The position numbers were made by a program, and so were the translations under genes. The notes under the pieces are model-generated. The model made no database searches and was not told the origin of the DNA. It saw only the letters and a program-made list of their open reading frames with translations. From Actinacidiphila glaucinigra (GTDB taxonomy: Bacteria; Actinomycetota; Actinomycetes; Streptomycetales; Streptomycetaceae), in contig NZ_FZOF01000022.1 in NCBI RefSeq assembly GCF_900188405.1, positions 1 through 64,000 on the forward strand: 64,000 nucleotides of DNA, written 5' to 3'. Below are positions 16,884 to 25,367 of this stretch, one piece after another. Position 1 is the first letter of the stretch; each line of letters opens with the position of its first letter.

Positions 16884-17747
16884 GTGGCTGAGGCGAGGGC
16901 GAGCGGGGCGCCGACCGTCCTCCGCGTGATCCTCGGCAAACGCCTCCACGACCTGCGGGAGAAGGCCGGCTGCTCGTACGAGCGGGCCGCACGCGAGCTG
17001 GACGTCACCCATGCCACGGTGCGCCGGATGGAGAAGGCCGAGGTCGGCCTGCGCATCCCGTACGTGGAGAAGCTGCTGGCGCTGTACGGGGTCGACGCCG
17101 CCGAGGCGGCGACCTTCATCGACCTCGCGAGGCAGGGCAACCGGCCCGGCTGGTGGCACCGTTACCGCGACGTCCTGCCGTCCTGGTTCAGTGCCTTCGT
17201 CAGCCTGGAGGGCGAGGCGGCCATCATCCGCGCCTACGAGCCGCACTACGTCCCCGGACTGCTGCAGACCGAGGACTACGCGCACTCCGTGCTCAGGGCC
17301 GGCCGCCCGGGAGCCACCACGGAGGAGCTGGAGCGCCTGGTCGAGCTCCGCCGGGAGCGGCAGTCGCTGCTCACCCGCCCGGACGCCCCGCTGCTGTGGG
17401 TGGTCATGGACGAGACCGTGCTGCGCCGTCCCATCGGCAGCCCCGAGGTGATGCGCGCGCAGCTGGACCGGCTGGCCGAGGCGTGCGAGCTTCCGCAGGT
17501 CAGACTGCAGATCATGCCCTTCGACGCCGGGCCGCACCCGGCGATGTACGGGCCGTTCCACATCTTCCGGTTCCAGATCCGCGAGCTGCCGGACGTCGTG
17601 TTCACCGAGAGCCTGGTGGGCGCCGCCTACCTGGACGACGTGGACGACGTCTCGACATTCCTCGAGGCCCTGGACCGGATGTGCGCGCAAGCCGCGCCCG
17701 CACACAGCACCGCAGCCATCCTCGATGGCATCCGCAAGGAGATCTGA
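16884..17747 (+). CDS. XRE-family regulator with Scr1/DUF5753 domain (WhiJ-like)
   Basis: A 287-residue regulator. The helix-turn-helix spans residues about 15-70 (LRVILGKRLHDLREKAGCSYERAA, described by its ends). The DUF5753/Scr1 domain covers 100-285 with the hallmark YEPHYVPGLLQTEDYA, LLWVVMDETVLRR and LQIMPFDAG motifs. The GTG start lacks a strong ribosome site. It precedes a DUF397 gene by 5 nt and is divergent from the RsbW-like ATPase gene, which completes the trio typical of whiJ-like developmental loci. DUF397 partners are thought to bind this regulator and relieve repression. Confidence 0.9.
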   Translation: MAEARASGAPTVLRVILGKRLHDLREKAGCSYERAARELDVTHATVRRMEKAEVGLRIPYVEKLLALYGVDAAEAATFIDLARQGNRPGWWHRYRDVLPSWFSAFVSLEGEAAIIRAYEPHYVPGLLQTEDYAHSVLRAGRPGATTEELERLVELRRERQSLLTRPDAPLLWVVMDETVLRRPIGSPEVMRAQLDRLAEACELPQVRLQIMPFDAGPHPAMYGPFHIFRFQIRELPDVVFTESLVGAAYLDDVDDVSTFLEALDRMCAQAAPAHSTAAILDGIRKEI

Positions 17748-17752
17748 CACAC

Positions 17753-17992
17753 ATGGACGACCGCATATACAACGGCATGCGCGCCCTCGACCTCGGCAGC
17801 GAGGGCTGGCACAAGCCGTGGAGCGGCGGCAACGGGGGAAGTTGCGTGGAGGCCATGAAACTGGCCGACGGCAGGGTCGCACTGCGGCAGTCCACCGACC
17901 CCGACGGGCCGGCACTCATCTACACGGACCACGAGATCAGGATGTTCATCGAGGGCGCCAAGGACGGGAAGGCCGACTTCCTGCTGTCCTGA
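17753..17992 (+). CDS. DUF397 domain protein
   Basis: A 79-residue protein with the DUF397 pattern WHKPWSGGNGGSCVEAM, then VALRQSTDPDGPALIYTDHE, then the MFIEGAKDGKADFL helix. These small proteins act as partners or antagonists of the cognate Scr1-type XRE regulator. Here that partner ends only 5 nt upstream, so the pair is co-transcribed. The start ATG follows the upstream gene's GAAGGAGAT-like sequence (AAGGAGATCTGAC), which serves as the ribosome site. Confidence 0.9.
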   Translation: MDDRIYNGMRALDLGSEGWHKPWSGGNGGSCVEAMKLADGRVALRQSTDPDGPALIYTDHEIRMFIEGAKDGKADFLLS

Positions 17993-18100
17993 GCCGCCGA
18001 TTGACAACTTCGAGTGAACCCAGCCCGCGCGGGCAACCGCGACGACCGACGGGCTGTCTCCAGCGGTAATCCGCCGGACGGACGGGACAAGGGGAGCAGC

Positions 18101-18340
18101 ATGACCGGACAACTCGGACCGCTGTACGAACCGGGCGTGGCCTATGTGCGCATCGCCGCGGCCGACGCGGCGACCGCCCACAGGGTCGCCGACGTCATCG
18201 CCTCCCGGTATCCCGGGACCCGTCCGCCGCGGGTCACCACCAACGCGGACGGGCTGGTGGAGTTCGACCTGTACACGTACACCCTGGAGGAGGTCAGCCC
18301 CTCCGGGCCGTACGACGCCCAGGGCCCGGAGAGCTGCTAG
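18101..18340 (+). CDS. Small unknown protein (79 aa)
   Basis: The ATG at 18101 is set by GGGGAG 4 nt upstream. The product has an alpha/beta look: VAYVRIAAADAATAHRVADV suggests a strand then a helix, and LVEFDLYTYTLEE a second strand. It has no signal sequence or membrane segment. It lies 108 nt after the DUF397 gene, with TTGACA at 18001-18006 between them, so it may have its own promoter. I do not recognise the family. Confidence 0.65.
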   Translation: MTGQLGPLYEPGVAYVRIAAADAATAHRVADVIASRYPGTRPPRVTTNADGLVEFDLYTYTLEEVSPSGPYDAQGPESC

Positions 18341-18376
18341 CCGGGCCCTGGGCGCGGTCGGGGGGTCAGCGCCCGG

Positions 18377-19519
18377 TCAGCTCTGACCGGGGTGGAGGAC
18401 GACCTTGGTGTAGCCCTCGATCCGCTTGTCGAACTTCTCGTACGCCGACGGCGCGTCCGTCAGGGGCAGCTCGTGGGAGACCACGAAGCTCGGACGGGCG
18501 CGACCCTCGATGATCATGTCGCGCAGCTGCCGGTTGTAGCGCTTGACGTTGCACTGCCCGGTGCCCAGCCGCAGGCCCTTCTCGAAGAGCCGGCCGATGG
18601 CGACCAGCAGCCGGCCGCTCTTGGCCTGCTCGTCCGGGCCGCCCGGGTCGGACGGCACGTACAGGCCGGGGATGCCGAGGGCGCCGGTGGGGCGCACGGT
18701 GTCGATCAGGGAGTTCAGCACCGCCGCGGGCTCCTCGCGGCCCGCGCCGCCGGCCTGGGCCTGGTAGCCGACCGCGTCGACGCCCTTGTCGGTGCCCTCG
18801 CCCTTCATGTGCTCCTTGATCTGGTCCACCGGACTGCCCTTGGTGAAGTCGATCGGGATCGCGCCGATCTCCTCGGCCTTCTGCAGCCGCTCCGGCACCC
18901 GGTCCACGACGAACACCTTGGCCGCCCCGCGCAGCATCGCCGAGTACGCGGCCATCAGCCCGACCGGGCCGCCGCCGTACACCGAGACGCTCTCGCCGGG
19001 GGAGACCTGGGCGAGCTCGCACCCGTGGTACCCGGTCGGGAAGATGTCGGCCAGGAGCACGAAGTCGGACTCGTTGGCGGTGCCCTCCGGCAGTTTCAGA
19101 CAGTTGAAGTCCGCGTACGGAACGCGCACGTATTCCGCCTGACCGCCAGGCCAGGGGCCCATGGCCACATAGCCGTAAGCGCCTCCGGCGAACCCCGGAT
19201 TGACCGTCAGGCAGTAGCCGGTGAAACCCGCCGAGCAGTTCTTGCAGAATCCGCAGGCGACGTTGAAGGGCATGACCACGCGGTCGCCCTGCTTGAGGGT
19301 GGTGACCCCCTCGCCGACCTGGTCGATGATTCCCAGGTTCTCGTGGCCGAAGACGATGCCGGGCTCCGCGGCGGTCCGGCCCTCGTACATGTGCAGGTCG
19401 GAGCCGCAGATCGCGGTGGAGGTCACCCTGACGACCACGTCGTTGGGGTGCTGCAGGCGCGGATTGTCGACTTCCTCGACGGCTACTTCGAACGGTCCTT
19501 TGTAGACGACGGCCTTCAC
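18377..19519 (-). CDS. fdhA: Glutathione-independent formaldehyde dehydrogenase (zinc alcohol dehydrogenase family)
   Basis: A 380-residue zinc-dependent dehydrogenase of the FdhA type. The catalytic zinc site is shown by ICGSDLHMYEGR and GHENLG. A structural cysteine cluster follows (CGFCKNCSAGFTGYC). The Rossmann loop is YGGGPVGLMAAY with VVDRVPERL after it. The long insertion around YQAQAGGAGREEP is typical of glutathione-independent formaldehyde dehydrogenase, which holds NAD tightly. The GTG at 19519 has GGAGG 7 nt upstream and is preferred to an ATG at 19549. A role in formaldehyde or aldehyde detoxification is expected. Confidence 0.88.
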   Translation of the reverse strand: MKAVVYKGPFEVAVEEVDNPRLQHPNDVVVRVTSTAICGSDLHMYEGRTAAEPGIVFGHENLGIIDQVGEGVTTLKQGDRVVMPFNVACGFCKNCSAGFTGYCLTVNPGFAGGAYGYVAMGPWPGGQAEYVRVPYADFNCLKLPEGTANESDFVLLADIFPTGYHGCELAQVSPGESVSVYGGGPVGLMAAYSAMLRGAAKVFVVDRVPERLQKAEEIGAIPIDFTKGSPVDQIKEHMKGEGTDKGVDAVGYQAQAGGAGREEPAAVLNSLIDTVRPTGALGIPGLYVPSDPGGPDEQAKSGRLLVAIGRLFEKGLRLGTGQCNVKRYNRQLRDMIIEGRARPSFVVSHELPLTDAPSAYEKFDKRIEGYTKVVLHPGQS

Positions 19520-19660
19520 GTGGACACCTCCGATTGGTGTCGGATTCATGGCTTACGTGACCTATTTCTCATGCTCCCTCCTTGGGCAGTACGAGACAAG
19601 CCAGCTATTCTTCACGTAAATATGTCGATTTGCGGTTGACCGCGGAGAAAGGCGGGAACA
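19520..19660. promoter_or_regulatory. AT-rich divergent promoter region with inverted TTACGTGA motifs
   Basis: The 141-nt gap between the divergent formaldehyde dehydrogenase gene and a small unknown gene is notably AT-rich. It holds TTACGTGA (19553-19560) and its inverse TCACGTAA (19612-19619), 51 nt apart, which could be paired regulator sites. Confidence 0.4.
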
Positions 19661-19858
19661 ATGGCCCAGCGCTCAGGAACGCTGCTCGTCCCCGTGCCCG
19701 GCCTGTCCGGCACGCTGTACCCGGTCGGCACGCGCGTGGCCATCAGCGGTCTGGGCTCCTCCGTGGACGCCTTCGTGGACGGCGACTGGCTGCCGCTGTC
19801 GTGGTGGGAGTTCGCCGAGGGCCGCAACGACGACGTGTACGAGGGCCCCGCGGTCTGA
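19661..19858 (+). CDS. Small unknown protein (65 aa)
   Basis: A 65-residue protein with a beta-rich character (LLVPVPGLSGTLYPVGTRVAI) and an acidic, tryptophan-containing C-terminus (LPLSWWEFAEGRNDDVYEG). It has no signal peptide or membrane helix. A GGCGGGAAC stretch serves as a weak ribosome site. A hairpin directly follows the stop. The family is not recognised. Confidence 0.6.
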   Translation: MAQRSGTLLVPVPGLSGTLYPVGTRVAISGLGSSVDAFVDGDWLPLSWWEFAEGRNDDVYEGPAV

Positions 19859-19890
19859 CGTCCCCGCCGGGCACAACCGGCAGGGGGACG
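19859..19890 (+). terminator. Hairpin terminator after the 65-aa gene
   Basis: CGTCCCCGCCGG pairs with CCGGC-AG-GGGGACG, leaving a 2-nt bulge and the loop GCACAA. It starts immediately after the stop codon. Confidence 0.65.
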
Positions 19891-20039
19891 CGGCGAGTTG
19901 ACGGCATCCCCTTGGCAAGGCCGTCCCGACGGACGTCCTCCTCGGCCAGGACCGGCCCCCGCGCGGCGAGTCGAAGCACCCGGCAGTCAACCCGCCGCCG
20001 CAGTGGGGCAGATCGTCCCGGACCGCACCAGGCCGCGGC

Positions 20040-21068
20040 TCAGCCTGCCGCCACGGCCCGCGTGTCCAGCTCCGCCAGCCGCGCCAGGCGGCGGTGCGAG
20101 TCCAGCAGCGCCGACCGGTCGTAGCCGGCCGTGGTGACCAGCACCTCGTCCGCCGCGGTGCGTGCCAGCAGTCCCGACAGCGCGGCCGCCACCTCGTCCC
20201 CGGTGCCGTGGACGCCGTTCGACAGCGTCCCCTCGAACACCTCCCGCTCGCGTGCCGTCATGTGCCCTGCCGGCACCTCGTCCGGCGGCGCCAGCGGAGG
20301 GAACTCGCCCTGCGTACGCGAGCGCGCCAGCGACCAGGCCTCGGAGACCAGCAGCCGCCGGGCGGCCTCCGTCGTCTCCGCGACGGACACGGGGGTCGAC
20401 ACCACGACGTACGGGCGCGGCGCCCACGCCGACGGCCGGAACGCCGCGCGGTAGCCGTCGATCGCCTCCCGCATGCGCTCCTCGCCCCGCACCGCGGCGA
20501 TGACCAGCGGCAGCCCGAACGCCGCCGCCGTGGCCGCCCCCGCCCCCGTGGCCAGTACGAACGCCGGGACGCGCATCCCCTCCGGCGGGCGCGGGTGCAC
20601 CGCACCGGGGCCCGCCGTGCCGGTGAAGTAGCCGAGCAGTTCGGTCAGCAGTTCCTCGAAGTCCCCGGCGGCGCGGGCATCGCGTCCCAGCGCCCGGCGC
20701 ACTCCGTCGGTGAAGCCCACCGACCGCCCCAGCCCCATGTCGATCCGCCCGGGGAACAGCGACTCCAGCACCCCGAACTGCTCCGCCACCACCAGCGGCC
20801 GGTGGTTGGGCAGCATGACCCCGCCCGTGCCGACCCTGATCCGGGACGTGGCCGCGGCGACCGCCGCGGCCAGCACCGCTGGCGCGGACCCGGCCACGCC
20901 CGGCACCCCGTGGTGCTCCGACACCCAGAAGCGGTGGTAGCCCAGCTCCTCGGCGTGCCGCGCCAGCCACACCGTGTCCCGCAGCGCCTGCGCGGGCTCC
21001 GCGCCCTCGCGTACGGGCGAGCGGTCGAGGATCGAGAACGGAATCGGGGGCAGCTGCGGTGCGATCAC
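20040..21068 (-). CDS. LLM-class (luciferase-like) flavin-dependent oxidoreductase
   Basis: A 342-residue TIM-barrel oxidoreductase of the bacterial luciferase-like family. It has the N-terminal PFSILDRSPVREG segment, the ELGYHRFWVSEHHGVPGVA active-site motif with paired histidines, and the ESLFPGRIDMGLGRSVGFTDG flavin-phosphate region. The MsnO8-type subgroup fits this start. The GTG at 21068 gives the expected VIAPQLPPIPFSILD. It lies 59 nt downstream of the DHFR-like gene on the same strand, probably in one operon. The substrate is unknown. Confidence 0.88.
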   Translation of the reverse strand: MIAPQLPPIPFSILDRSPVREGAEPAQALRDTVWLARHAEELGYHRFWVSEHHGVPGVAGSAPAVLAAAVAAATSRIRVGTGGVMLPNHRPLVVAEQFGVLESLFPGRIDMGLGRSVGFTDGVRRALGRDARAAGDFEELLTELLGYFTGTAGPGAVHPRPPEGMRVPAFVLATGAGAATAAAFGLPLVIAAVRGEERMREAIDGYRAAFRPSAWAPRPYVVVSTPVSVAETTEAARRLLVSEAWSLARSRTQGEFPPLAPPDEVPAGHMTAREREVFEGTLSNGVHGTGDEVAAALSGLLARTAADEVLVTTAGYDRSALLDSHRRLARLAELDTRAVAAG

Positions 21069-21127
21069 CTCTGTTCCAACGCCCGCCGCGGCACGGGATT
21101 CCCGCGCCGCGGCGCCCGGGAGGCCGC

Positions 21128-21706
21128 TCAGTCCTCCCGGCGGGCGTATGTCACGATCAGCACGCCGCTCTTGTGTGTGCGCACCTCGGTCACGTCGTAC
21201 GCCTGCGGGGCGAAACCGCCCGCGAACAGCGGCACACCGGCACCCGCGACCACGGGGTTGATCTTGACGACCAGCTCGTCGATCTCCGTGCGCAGCGAGC
21301 CCGCCAGTCGGCCGCCTCCGCACAGCCAGATGCCCGCACCGTCCTGTCGCTTGAGCTCGCGCACGAACTCCAGCGGGTCGCCCGGGACCAGTTCCACCTC
21401 GGGGTCCGGCTTCGCGGCCATGCTCCCCGACACCACGTACTGCCGCAGGTGCGGATACGGGCTGGTCACCCCGAACGGCACCCCCACCTCGTAGGTGGCC
21501 CGGCCCATCAGCACCGTGTCGAACCGCCGGTTCGGCGCGTCGGCGATGCCCAGCGGGCCGCGGGCCTGCACCGGCAGGGTCTCCGGGTACTCCGCGAGGA
21601 CCGTCTCCATGTGGTCGCCCACGGCCGCGAGGAAGTCGTACTCACCCTCCGGACCGGCCACGAAACCGTCGATCGTCGACGCCACGAAATACGTCAGCCT
21701 GCGCAT
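21128..21706 (-). CDS. Dihydrofolate-reductase-like (RibD C-terminal domain) protein
   Basis: A 192-residue protein of the DHFR/RibD superfamily. It has the MRRLTYFVASTIDGFVAGP start, the MGRATYEVG motif and the IWLCGGGRLAGSLR glycine-rich NADPH loop. It probably reduces a pterin-, flavin- or pyrimidine-type substrate and is not the essential DHFR. The ATG at 21706 is preceded by AGGGGGA. It is the first gene of a likely operon with the LLM flavoprotein and is divergent from the MFS transporter gene at 21846. Confidence 0.9.
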   Translation of the reverse strand: MRRLTYFVASTIDGFVAGPEGEYDFLAAVGDHMETVLAEYPETLPVQARGPLGIADAPNRRFDTVLMGRATYEVGVPFGVTSPYPHLRQYVVSGSMAAKPDPEVELVPGDPLEFVRELKRQDGAGIWLCGGGRLAGSLRTEIDELVVKINPVVAGAGVPLFAGGFAPQAYDVTEVRTHKSGVLIVTYARRED

Positions 21707-21845
21707 GCTTCCCCCTGGTCCGCGATGATCGTCAGCCGGGGCCAAGCCAGCGTGCGGACGCGGCCCACCGCCACGCGATACCCCGGCCCCCGGGGTAGAT
21801 TCGGTGACGACCCGCGGGGACGACGGGGGGATGGCGGAGGGTGCG

Positions 21846-23429
21846 ATGACGGAAGCCGCGAGCGCGACGGACCGGGCCGGGACGCTGACGCTGGGCGGGG
21901 CGCGCGGGCGCTGGGTCCTCGCGGCGGTGGTCCTGGGATCGGGCATGACGCTCCTCGACGGCACCGTCGTGAACGTCGCCCTGCCGACGATCGGCAAGGA
22001 CCTCGGGGCCACGCTCGCCGGCCTGCAGTGGACGATCAACGCCTACACCCTCACCCTCGCCGCGCTCATCCTGCTGGGAGGCTCGCTCGGCGACCGCTTC
22101 GGGCGGCGCAAGCTGTTCATGATCGGCACGGTGTGGTTCGCCCTGGCCTCCCTGCTGTGCGGCATCGCGCCGAGCATCGAGATGCTGATCGGCGCCCGCG
22201 CCCTGCAAGGCGTCGGCGGTGCCCTCCTGACCCCCGGGTCGCTGGCCCTGATCCAGGCGTCCTTCGCCTCCCAGGACCGGGCCCGCGCGATCGGCGTGTG
22301 GTCGGGCCTGGGCGGCATCGCGGGGGCGCTGGGGCCGCTGCTCGGCGGCTGGCTGGTCGACGCCGTCAGCTGGCGCTGGGTGTTCTTCATCAACCTCCCG
22401 CTGGCGGCCCTGGTCGTCGCGGTCGCCGCCCGGCACGTCCCGGAGAGCCGCGGCGAGAGCGTCAGCGGCGGCTTCGACGTCGCGGGCGCGGTGCTCGGCG
22501 CGGTCGGGCTCGCGGGGGTCACCTACGCCCTGATCGCCGCCGGGGGGAGCCACCCGGACATCGCCGCCGTCTGCGTCTCCGGCGTCGTGGGCCTGGCCGC
22601 GTTCGCCGGGTTCGTGGTGACCGAGCGGCGCAGCCCGCACCCGATGCTCCCGCCGAGGCTCTTCGCGAACCGCCAGTTCACCGCCGCGAACCTGGTCACC
22701 TTCGCGGTCTACGCGGCACTGGGCGGCCTGTTCTTCTTCCTGGTGCTGGAGCTGCAGACCGAGGCCGGCTACTCCCCGCTGGCCTCCGGTACGGCGCTGC
22801 TGCCGATCACGGTCATCATGCTGGCCCTGTCCGAGCGCGCGGGCCGGCTCGCCGAGCGCATCGGGCCGCGCATCCCCATGACGGTGGGCCCGGCGATCTC
22901 CGCCGTCGGCCTGCTGCTGATGCTGCGGATCGGCGCGGACGCGTCCTACGTCGCCGACGTCCTGCCCGCGGTGTGCGTCTTCGCCCTGGGCCTGGCGGCC
23001 ACCGTCGCCCCCCTCACCGCCACCGTCCTCGGCGCCGCCGACGTACGGCTCGCGGGCACCGCGTCCGGCGTGAACAACGCGGTGGCGCGGGCGGCGGGCC
23101 TGCTCGCGGTGGCGGCCCTGCCGCTGATGGCCGGGCTCTCCGGCGACGACTACGAGGACCCGGCCGCCTTCGGCCACGGCTTCCGCGTCGCCGTCGTGAT
23201 CTGCGCCGGGATGCTGGTGGTGGGCTCGCTGCTGGCCTGGTTCGGCATCCGCTCGGACGTCCTGCGGGAGACCCCCGAGGAGCCGGTGAAGCCGGTCCCG
23301 CCGTGCAAGCACTACTGCGCCATCGGCGCCCCGCCCCTGCAGTGCGGTGTGCGGCCCCCGACGGGAGAGACGGGAAAGGCGGCCGGCGGCGGGCCCGACA
23401 TGCGCAAGGACGCTCCCCCTGGCACGTGA
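21846..23429 (+). CDS. MFS transporter, DHA2 (EmrB/QacA) family
   Basis: A 527-residue, 14-helix drug:proton antiporter. Family marks are LDGTVVNVALPTIGKDL in helix 1, GDRFGRRKLFMIG in the cytosolic loop, and the antiporter motif C segment GLGGIAGALGPLLGGWL in helix 5. The ATG at 21846 is chosen because GGAGGG lies 4 nt upstream. In-frame GTG 21804 and ATG 21831 are upstream alternatives, but a TAGATT -10-like box at 21796-21801 leaves little leader for them. The cytosolic tail contains clustered cysteines (PCKHYCAIGAPPLQC), unusual for the family. Confidence 0.9.
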   Translation: MTEAASATDRAGTLTLGGARGRWVLAAVVLGSGMTLLDGTVVNVALPTIGKDLGATLAGLQWTINAYTLTLAALILLGGSLGDRFGRRKLFMIGTVWFALASLLCGIAPSIEMLIGARALQGVGGALLTPGSLALIQASFASQDRARAIGVWSGLGGIAGALGPLLGGWLVDAVSWRWVFFINLPLAALVVAVAARHVPESRGESVSGGFDVAGAVLGAVGLAGVTYALIAAGGSHPDIAAVCVSGVVGLAAFAGFVVTERRSPHPMLPPRLFANRQFTAANLVTFAVYAALGGLFFFLVLELQTEAGYSPLASGTALLPITVIMLALSERAGRLAERIGPRIPMTVGPAISAVGLLLMLRIGADASYVADVLPAVCVFALGLAATVAPLTATVLGAADVRLAGTASGVNNAVARAAGLLAVAALPLMAGLSGDDYEDPAAFGHGFRVAVVICAGMLVVGSLLAWFGIRSDVLRETPEEPVKPVPPCKHYCAIGAPPLQCGVRPPTGETGKAAGGGPDMRKDAPPGT

Positions 23430-23451
23430 ACCGTGTGGTGGGCCGCGGGCC

Positions 23452-23468
23452 CCGGCCGGCTCGGCCGG
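23452..23468. terminator. Candidate bidirectional hairpin between convergent genes
   Basis: CCGGCCG and CGGCCGG form an inverted repeat around GCT, inside a longer imperfect GGGCC/GGCCC stem. It lies in the 50-nt gap between the convergent MFS and DUF5709-like genes. Confidence 0.45.
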
Positions 23469-23479
23469 TCCGGCCCGGG

Positions 23480-23941
23480 TCAGTACTCCTCGGACTCCGG
23501 TACGAGATGCATCGCGGCCTCCTCGGCGGAGGCGGCCGCTCCGTCGATGCCGATGTCCTGGGCGACCATGCCCTCGGTGTCGTAGTGCGCCCCCTCGTCG
23601 GGGGCGACCAGCCGCCCGGCGCGCGGCCCGCCGACCTCGCCGTCGATCAGCTCCCCGTCGGTGTCCCACGCGTCCCCGATGCCGTCCCCGTCGGGGATCG
23701 GCAGGTCCGGGAGCTCCTCGGCCAGGCGTTCGTCCAGCGTCTCGCCCTGCAGGCGGCCCGCCGCCGTGGTGGCGGGCTTGTTCACCGCCCAGGGCCGCTC
23801 CGGCGGTGAGTAGCCCTCGTCGAGTATCTGGTCGACACCGTGGTAGTCGAGGGTGTCCTCGGGCTCCAGCAGCCCGGCGTCGTCCTGGACCTCTGAACCG
23901 TCCGGCTGGTAGACCTCGTCACCCATCTCGTTCTCTCGCAT
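23480..23941 (-). CDS. DUF5709-like acidic protein
   Basis: A 153-residue, very acidic cytoplasmic protein. The N-terminal part (YQPDGSEVQDDAGLLEPEDTL) and the middle (LDEGYSPPERPWAVNK and ETLDERLAEELPD) match my recollection of the actinobacterial DUF5709 family. The function is unknown, and composition suggests a largely disordered chain. The ATG at 23941 has GAGGAG 6 nt upstream. It is convergent with the MFS transporter. Confidence 0.75.
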   Translation of the reverse strand: MRENEMGDEVYQPDGSEVQDDAGLLEPEDTLDYHGVDQILDEGYSPPERPWAVNKPATTAAGRLQGETLDERLAEELPDLPIPDGDGIGDAWDTDGELIDGEVGGPRAGRLVAPDEGAHYDTEGMVAQDIGIDGAAASAEEAAMHLVPESEEY

Positions 23942-24107
23942 GTCCGTCTCCTCGCTCACGCGCCGCCACCGCCTCGGCGCCGCCTTGCGGGCCGCGCGCC
24001 CCCTCTTCCCTCCACACTCTTCCGTCCGGACGCCGATCGCCACCCGGAAGCGTGAACAGAGCCGGTGCGGGAGCGTCCCCCCGACCTCCACCGGCGGTCC
24101 CGTGCCC

Positions 24108-24156
24108 CGCCGCCCCGGCCGCGCCACCGTCGTGCTGGGCGGCGGCCGGGGCGGCG
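24108..24156 (-). terminator. Hairpin terminator after the 146-aa secreted protein gene
   Basis: CGCCGCCCCGGCCG (24108-24121) and its perfect complement (24143-24156) enclose a 21-nt loop, 26 nt beyond the stop. It lies in the otherwise gene-free gap 23942-24181. Confidence 0.65.
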
Positions 24157-24181
24157 ATCCGAAGACCCGGGGCTCCGGAGG

Positions 24182-24622
24182 TCAGCGTCCGGAGGACCGG
24201 CGGCCGACGGGACCGAAGTCGTCGTCGCACTCCAGACCGGAGAATCCGCGGTCCAGGCCGGAGAACCCGTGCGCGGGGCCCCGGACGACCCGGAAGGACG
24301 CGGTGGTCTGGATACGCGGGGGGCACCGCACCGTCACGGTGTACCAGCCGGGCCGGGTGTGCTTCGGCACCCGGAAGGTGCCCGCGAGCAGGCCGCTCCT
24401 GCCCAGGGGCAGCAGGTTGACCTGGCCGCCGGCTTCGGACTGGCCCTTGGAGTAGTTGGCGTCGGGACAGGCCGTGGTCGTGACGGTCAGCCGCATTCCG
24501 GGAACGGCGTAGTAGGGGGTGACCCAGGCATCGGAGATGTCGCTGGCAGAGGCATTGGGAACAGTGAGACCGATGACGGCCGCGGCCATGGCGACACCGC
24601 CAAGAACGCGAGTTGTGGGCAT
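24182..24622 (-). CDS. Secreted unknown protein with tandem GFSGL motif
   Basis: A 146-residue protein with an N-terminal signal peptide (MPTTRVLGGVAMAAAVIGL, cleavage near ASA-SD). The mature part looks like one Ig-like beta sandwich. Two cysteines, in TTTACPDANYS and TVTVRCPPRI, may form a disulfide. The tail has a short tandem motif, GFSGLDRGFSGLE. The ATG at 24622 has GGAGG 7 nt upstream, which rules out the longer reading from 24697. The family is unknown, but similar small Ig-like secreted proteins are common in Streptomyces. Confidence 0.75.
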   Translation of the reverse strand: MPTTRVLGGVAMAAAVIGLTVPNASASDISDAWVTPYYAVPGMRLTVTTTACPDANYSKGQSEAGGQVNLLPLGRSGLLAGTFRVPKHTRPGWYTVTVRCPPRIQTTASFRVVRGPAHGFSGLDRGFSGLECDDDFGPVGRRSSGR

Positions 24623-24873
24623 GAGGCAGCCTCCAGGTGAACGGGCAGGTAAGAAGCGGTCCCAGCGCGGTCCGCTCCACGCGGAGCAAAACAGCACCCA
24701 CGGGGGCCTGCCACCCGAGGATGCTGCGCACGTCGCCGCAGGCGGCCTTCACGGGCCGGATCCTCGGTATGTCGCCGCAGGTCAGGAGCCATGCGCCCGT
24801 TCTGCCGCGAAGAATGCCGGGCCTACCCGCAAACAGGTGACGCCACGACAGATGCCGTGTGGCAAAACAGGTT

Positions 24874-24886
24874 TGACGAATCGTCA
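24874..24886. promoter_or_regulatory. 13-bp perfect palindrome in the 24623-24899 intergenic region
   Basis: TGACGAATCGTCA is a perfect palindrome. It lies 14 nt beyond the stop of the iron-permease-like gene and about 250 nt upstream of the secreted-protein gene on the same strand. It could be a short terminator or a regulator site. The rest of this 277-nt gap shows no gene. Confidence 0.35.
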
Positions 24887-24899
24887 GAATTCGGGGCGG

Positions 24900-25271
24900 T
24901 CAGGCGTCCTTGTGGAGCCCGATCACCGCGCGCAGCGCGTCCCGTGCCTCGTGCGAGCTGCCGCCCTGCTCCAGCAGCGCGGCGGCGATCGCGTCCAGCT
25001 TTCGCTGGACGGCGTGCTCGGCTCGGCGTTCGGCGTTCTTGAGCAGGGCGAGCAGCAGCAGCGTGACGGCGGTCATCAGATCCGCCGCGAACAACTGCCA
25101 CTTCAAGGGCAGCCCGAGGGCGTGGGCGACGAGGAACCCGGCCACCAGGAGCAGGCAGACGCAGTAGAAGAGCGGCGACGCCGTGAAGTTGGACGCCGCC
25201 TCGGCGAGCCGCTCGAACCGGCCGCGTCCGGCCTCGTCCTCGGTCCGCTCGGCGGGATGCCGGAAAGCCAC
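24900..25271 (-). CDS. Low-affinity iron permease family membrane protein
   Basis: A 123-residue membrane protein. It has two central hydrophobic helices (FYCVCLLLVAGFLVAHALG and MTAVTLLLLALLKNAERR), a preceding SNFTASP motif and a charged cytosolic tail. This matches the small bacterial relatives of the fungal low-affinity iron permease (PF04120). The transport role in bacteria is not established. The GTG at 25271 has AGGAGG 5 nt upstream. It follows the hydrogenase operon terminator on the same strand but is probably transcribed separately. Confidence 0.75.
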   Translation of the reverse strand: MAFRHPAERTEDEAGRGRFERLAEAASNFTASPLFYCVCLLLVAGFLVAHALGLPLKWQLFAADLMTAVTLLLLALLKNAERRAEHAVQRKLDAIAAALLEQGGSSHEARDALRAVIGLHKDA

Positions 25272-25325
25272 ACCGTCCTCCTGGGGTCTTCCTCGACGAT
25301 GCGCCCGCGCGGCGCGCACGGGACA

Positions 25326-25355
25326 CCGGCCGGACCGCGTCGGCGGACCGGCCGG
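25326..25355 (-). terminator. Hairpin at the end of the hydrogenase operon
   Basis: Two CCGGCCGG arms (25326-25333 and 25348-25355) plus partly paired flanks lie 13 nt beyond the hypE stop. They form a stem suited to termination after the hyp genes. Confidence 0.6.
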
Positions 25356-25367
25356 AGCCCCGGCACG

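Noticed and set aside
24623..24899. Small coding gene or RNA in the gap before the iron-permease-like gene
   Set aside because: Two GTCGCCGCAGG-like copies and one short palindrome are present but no ribosome-site-led frame.
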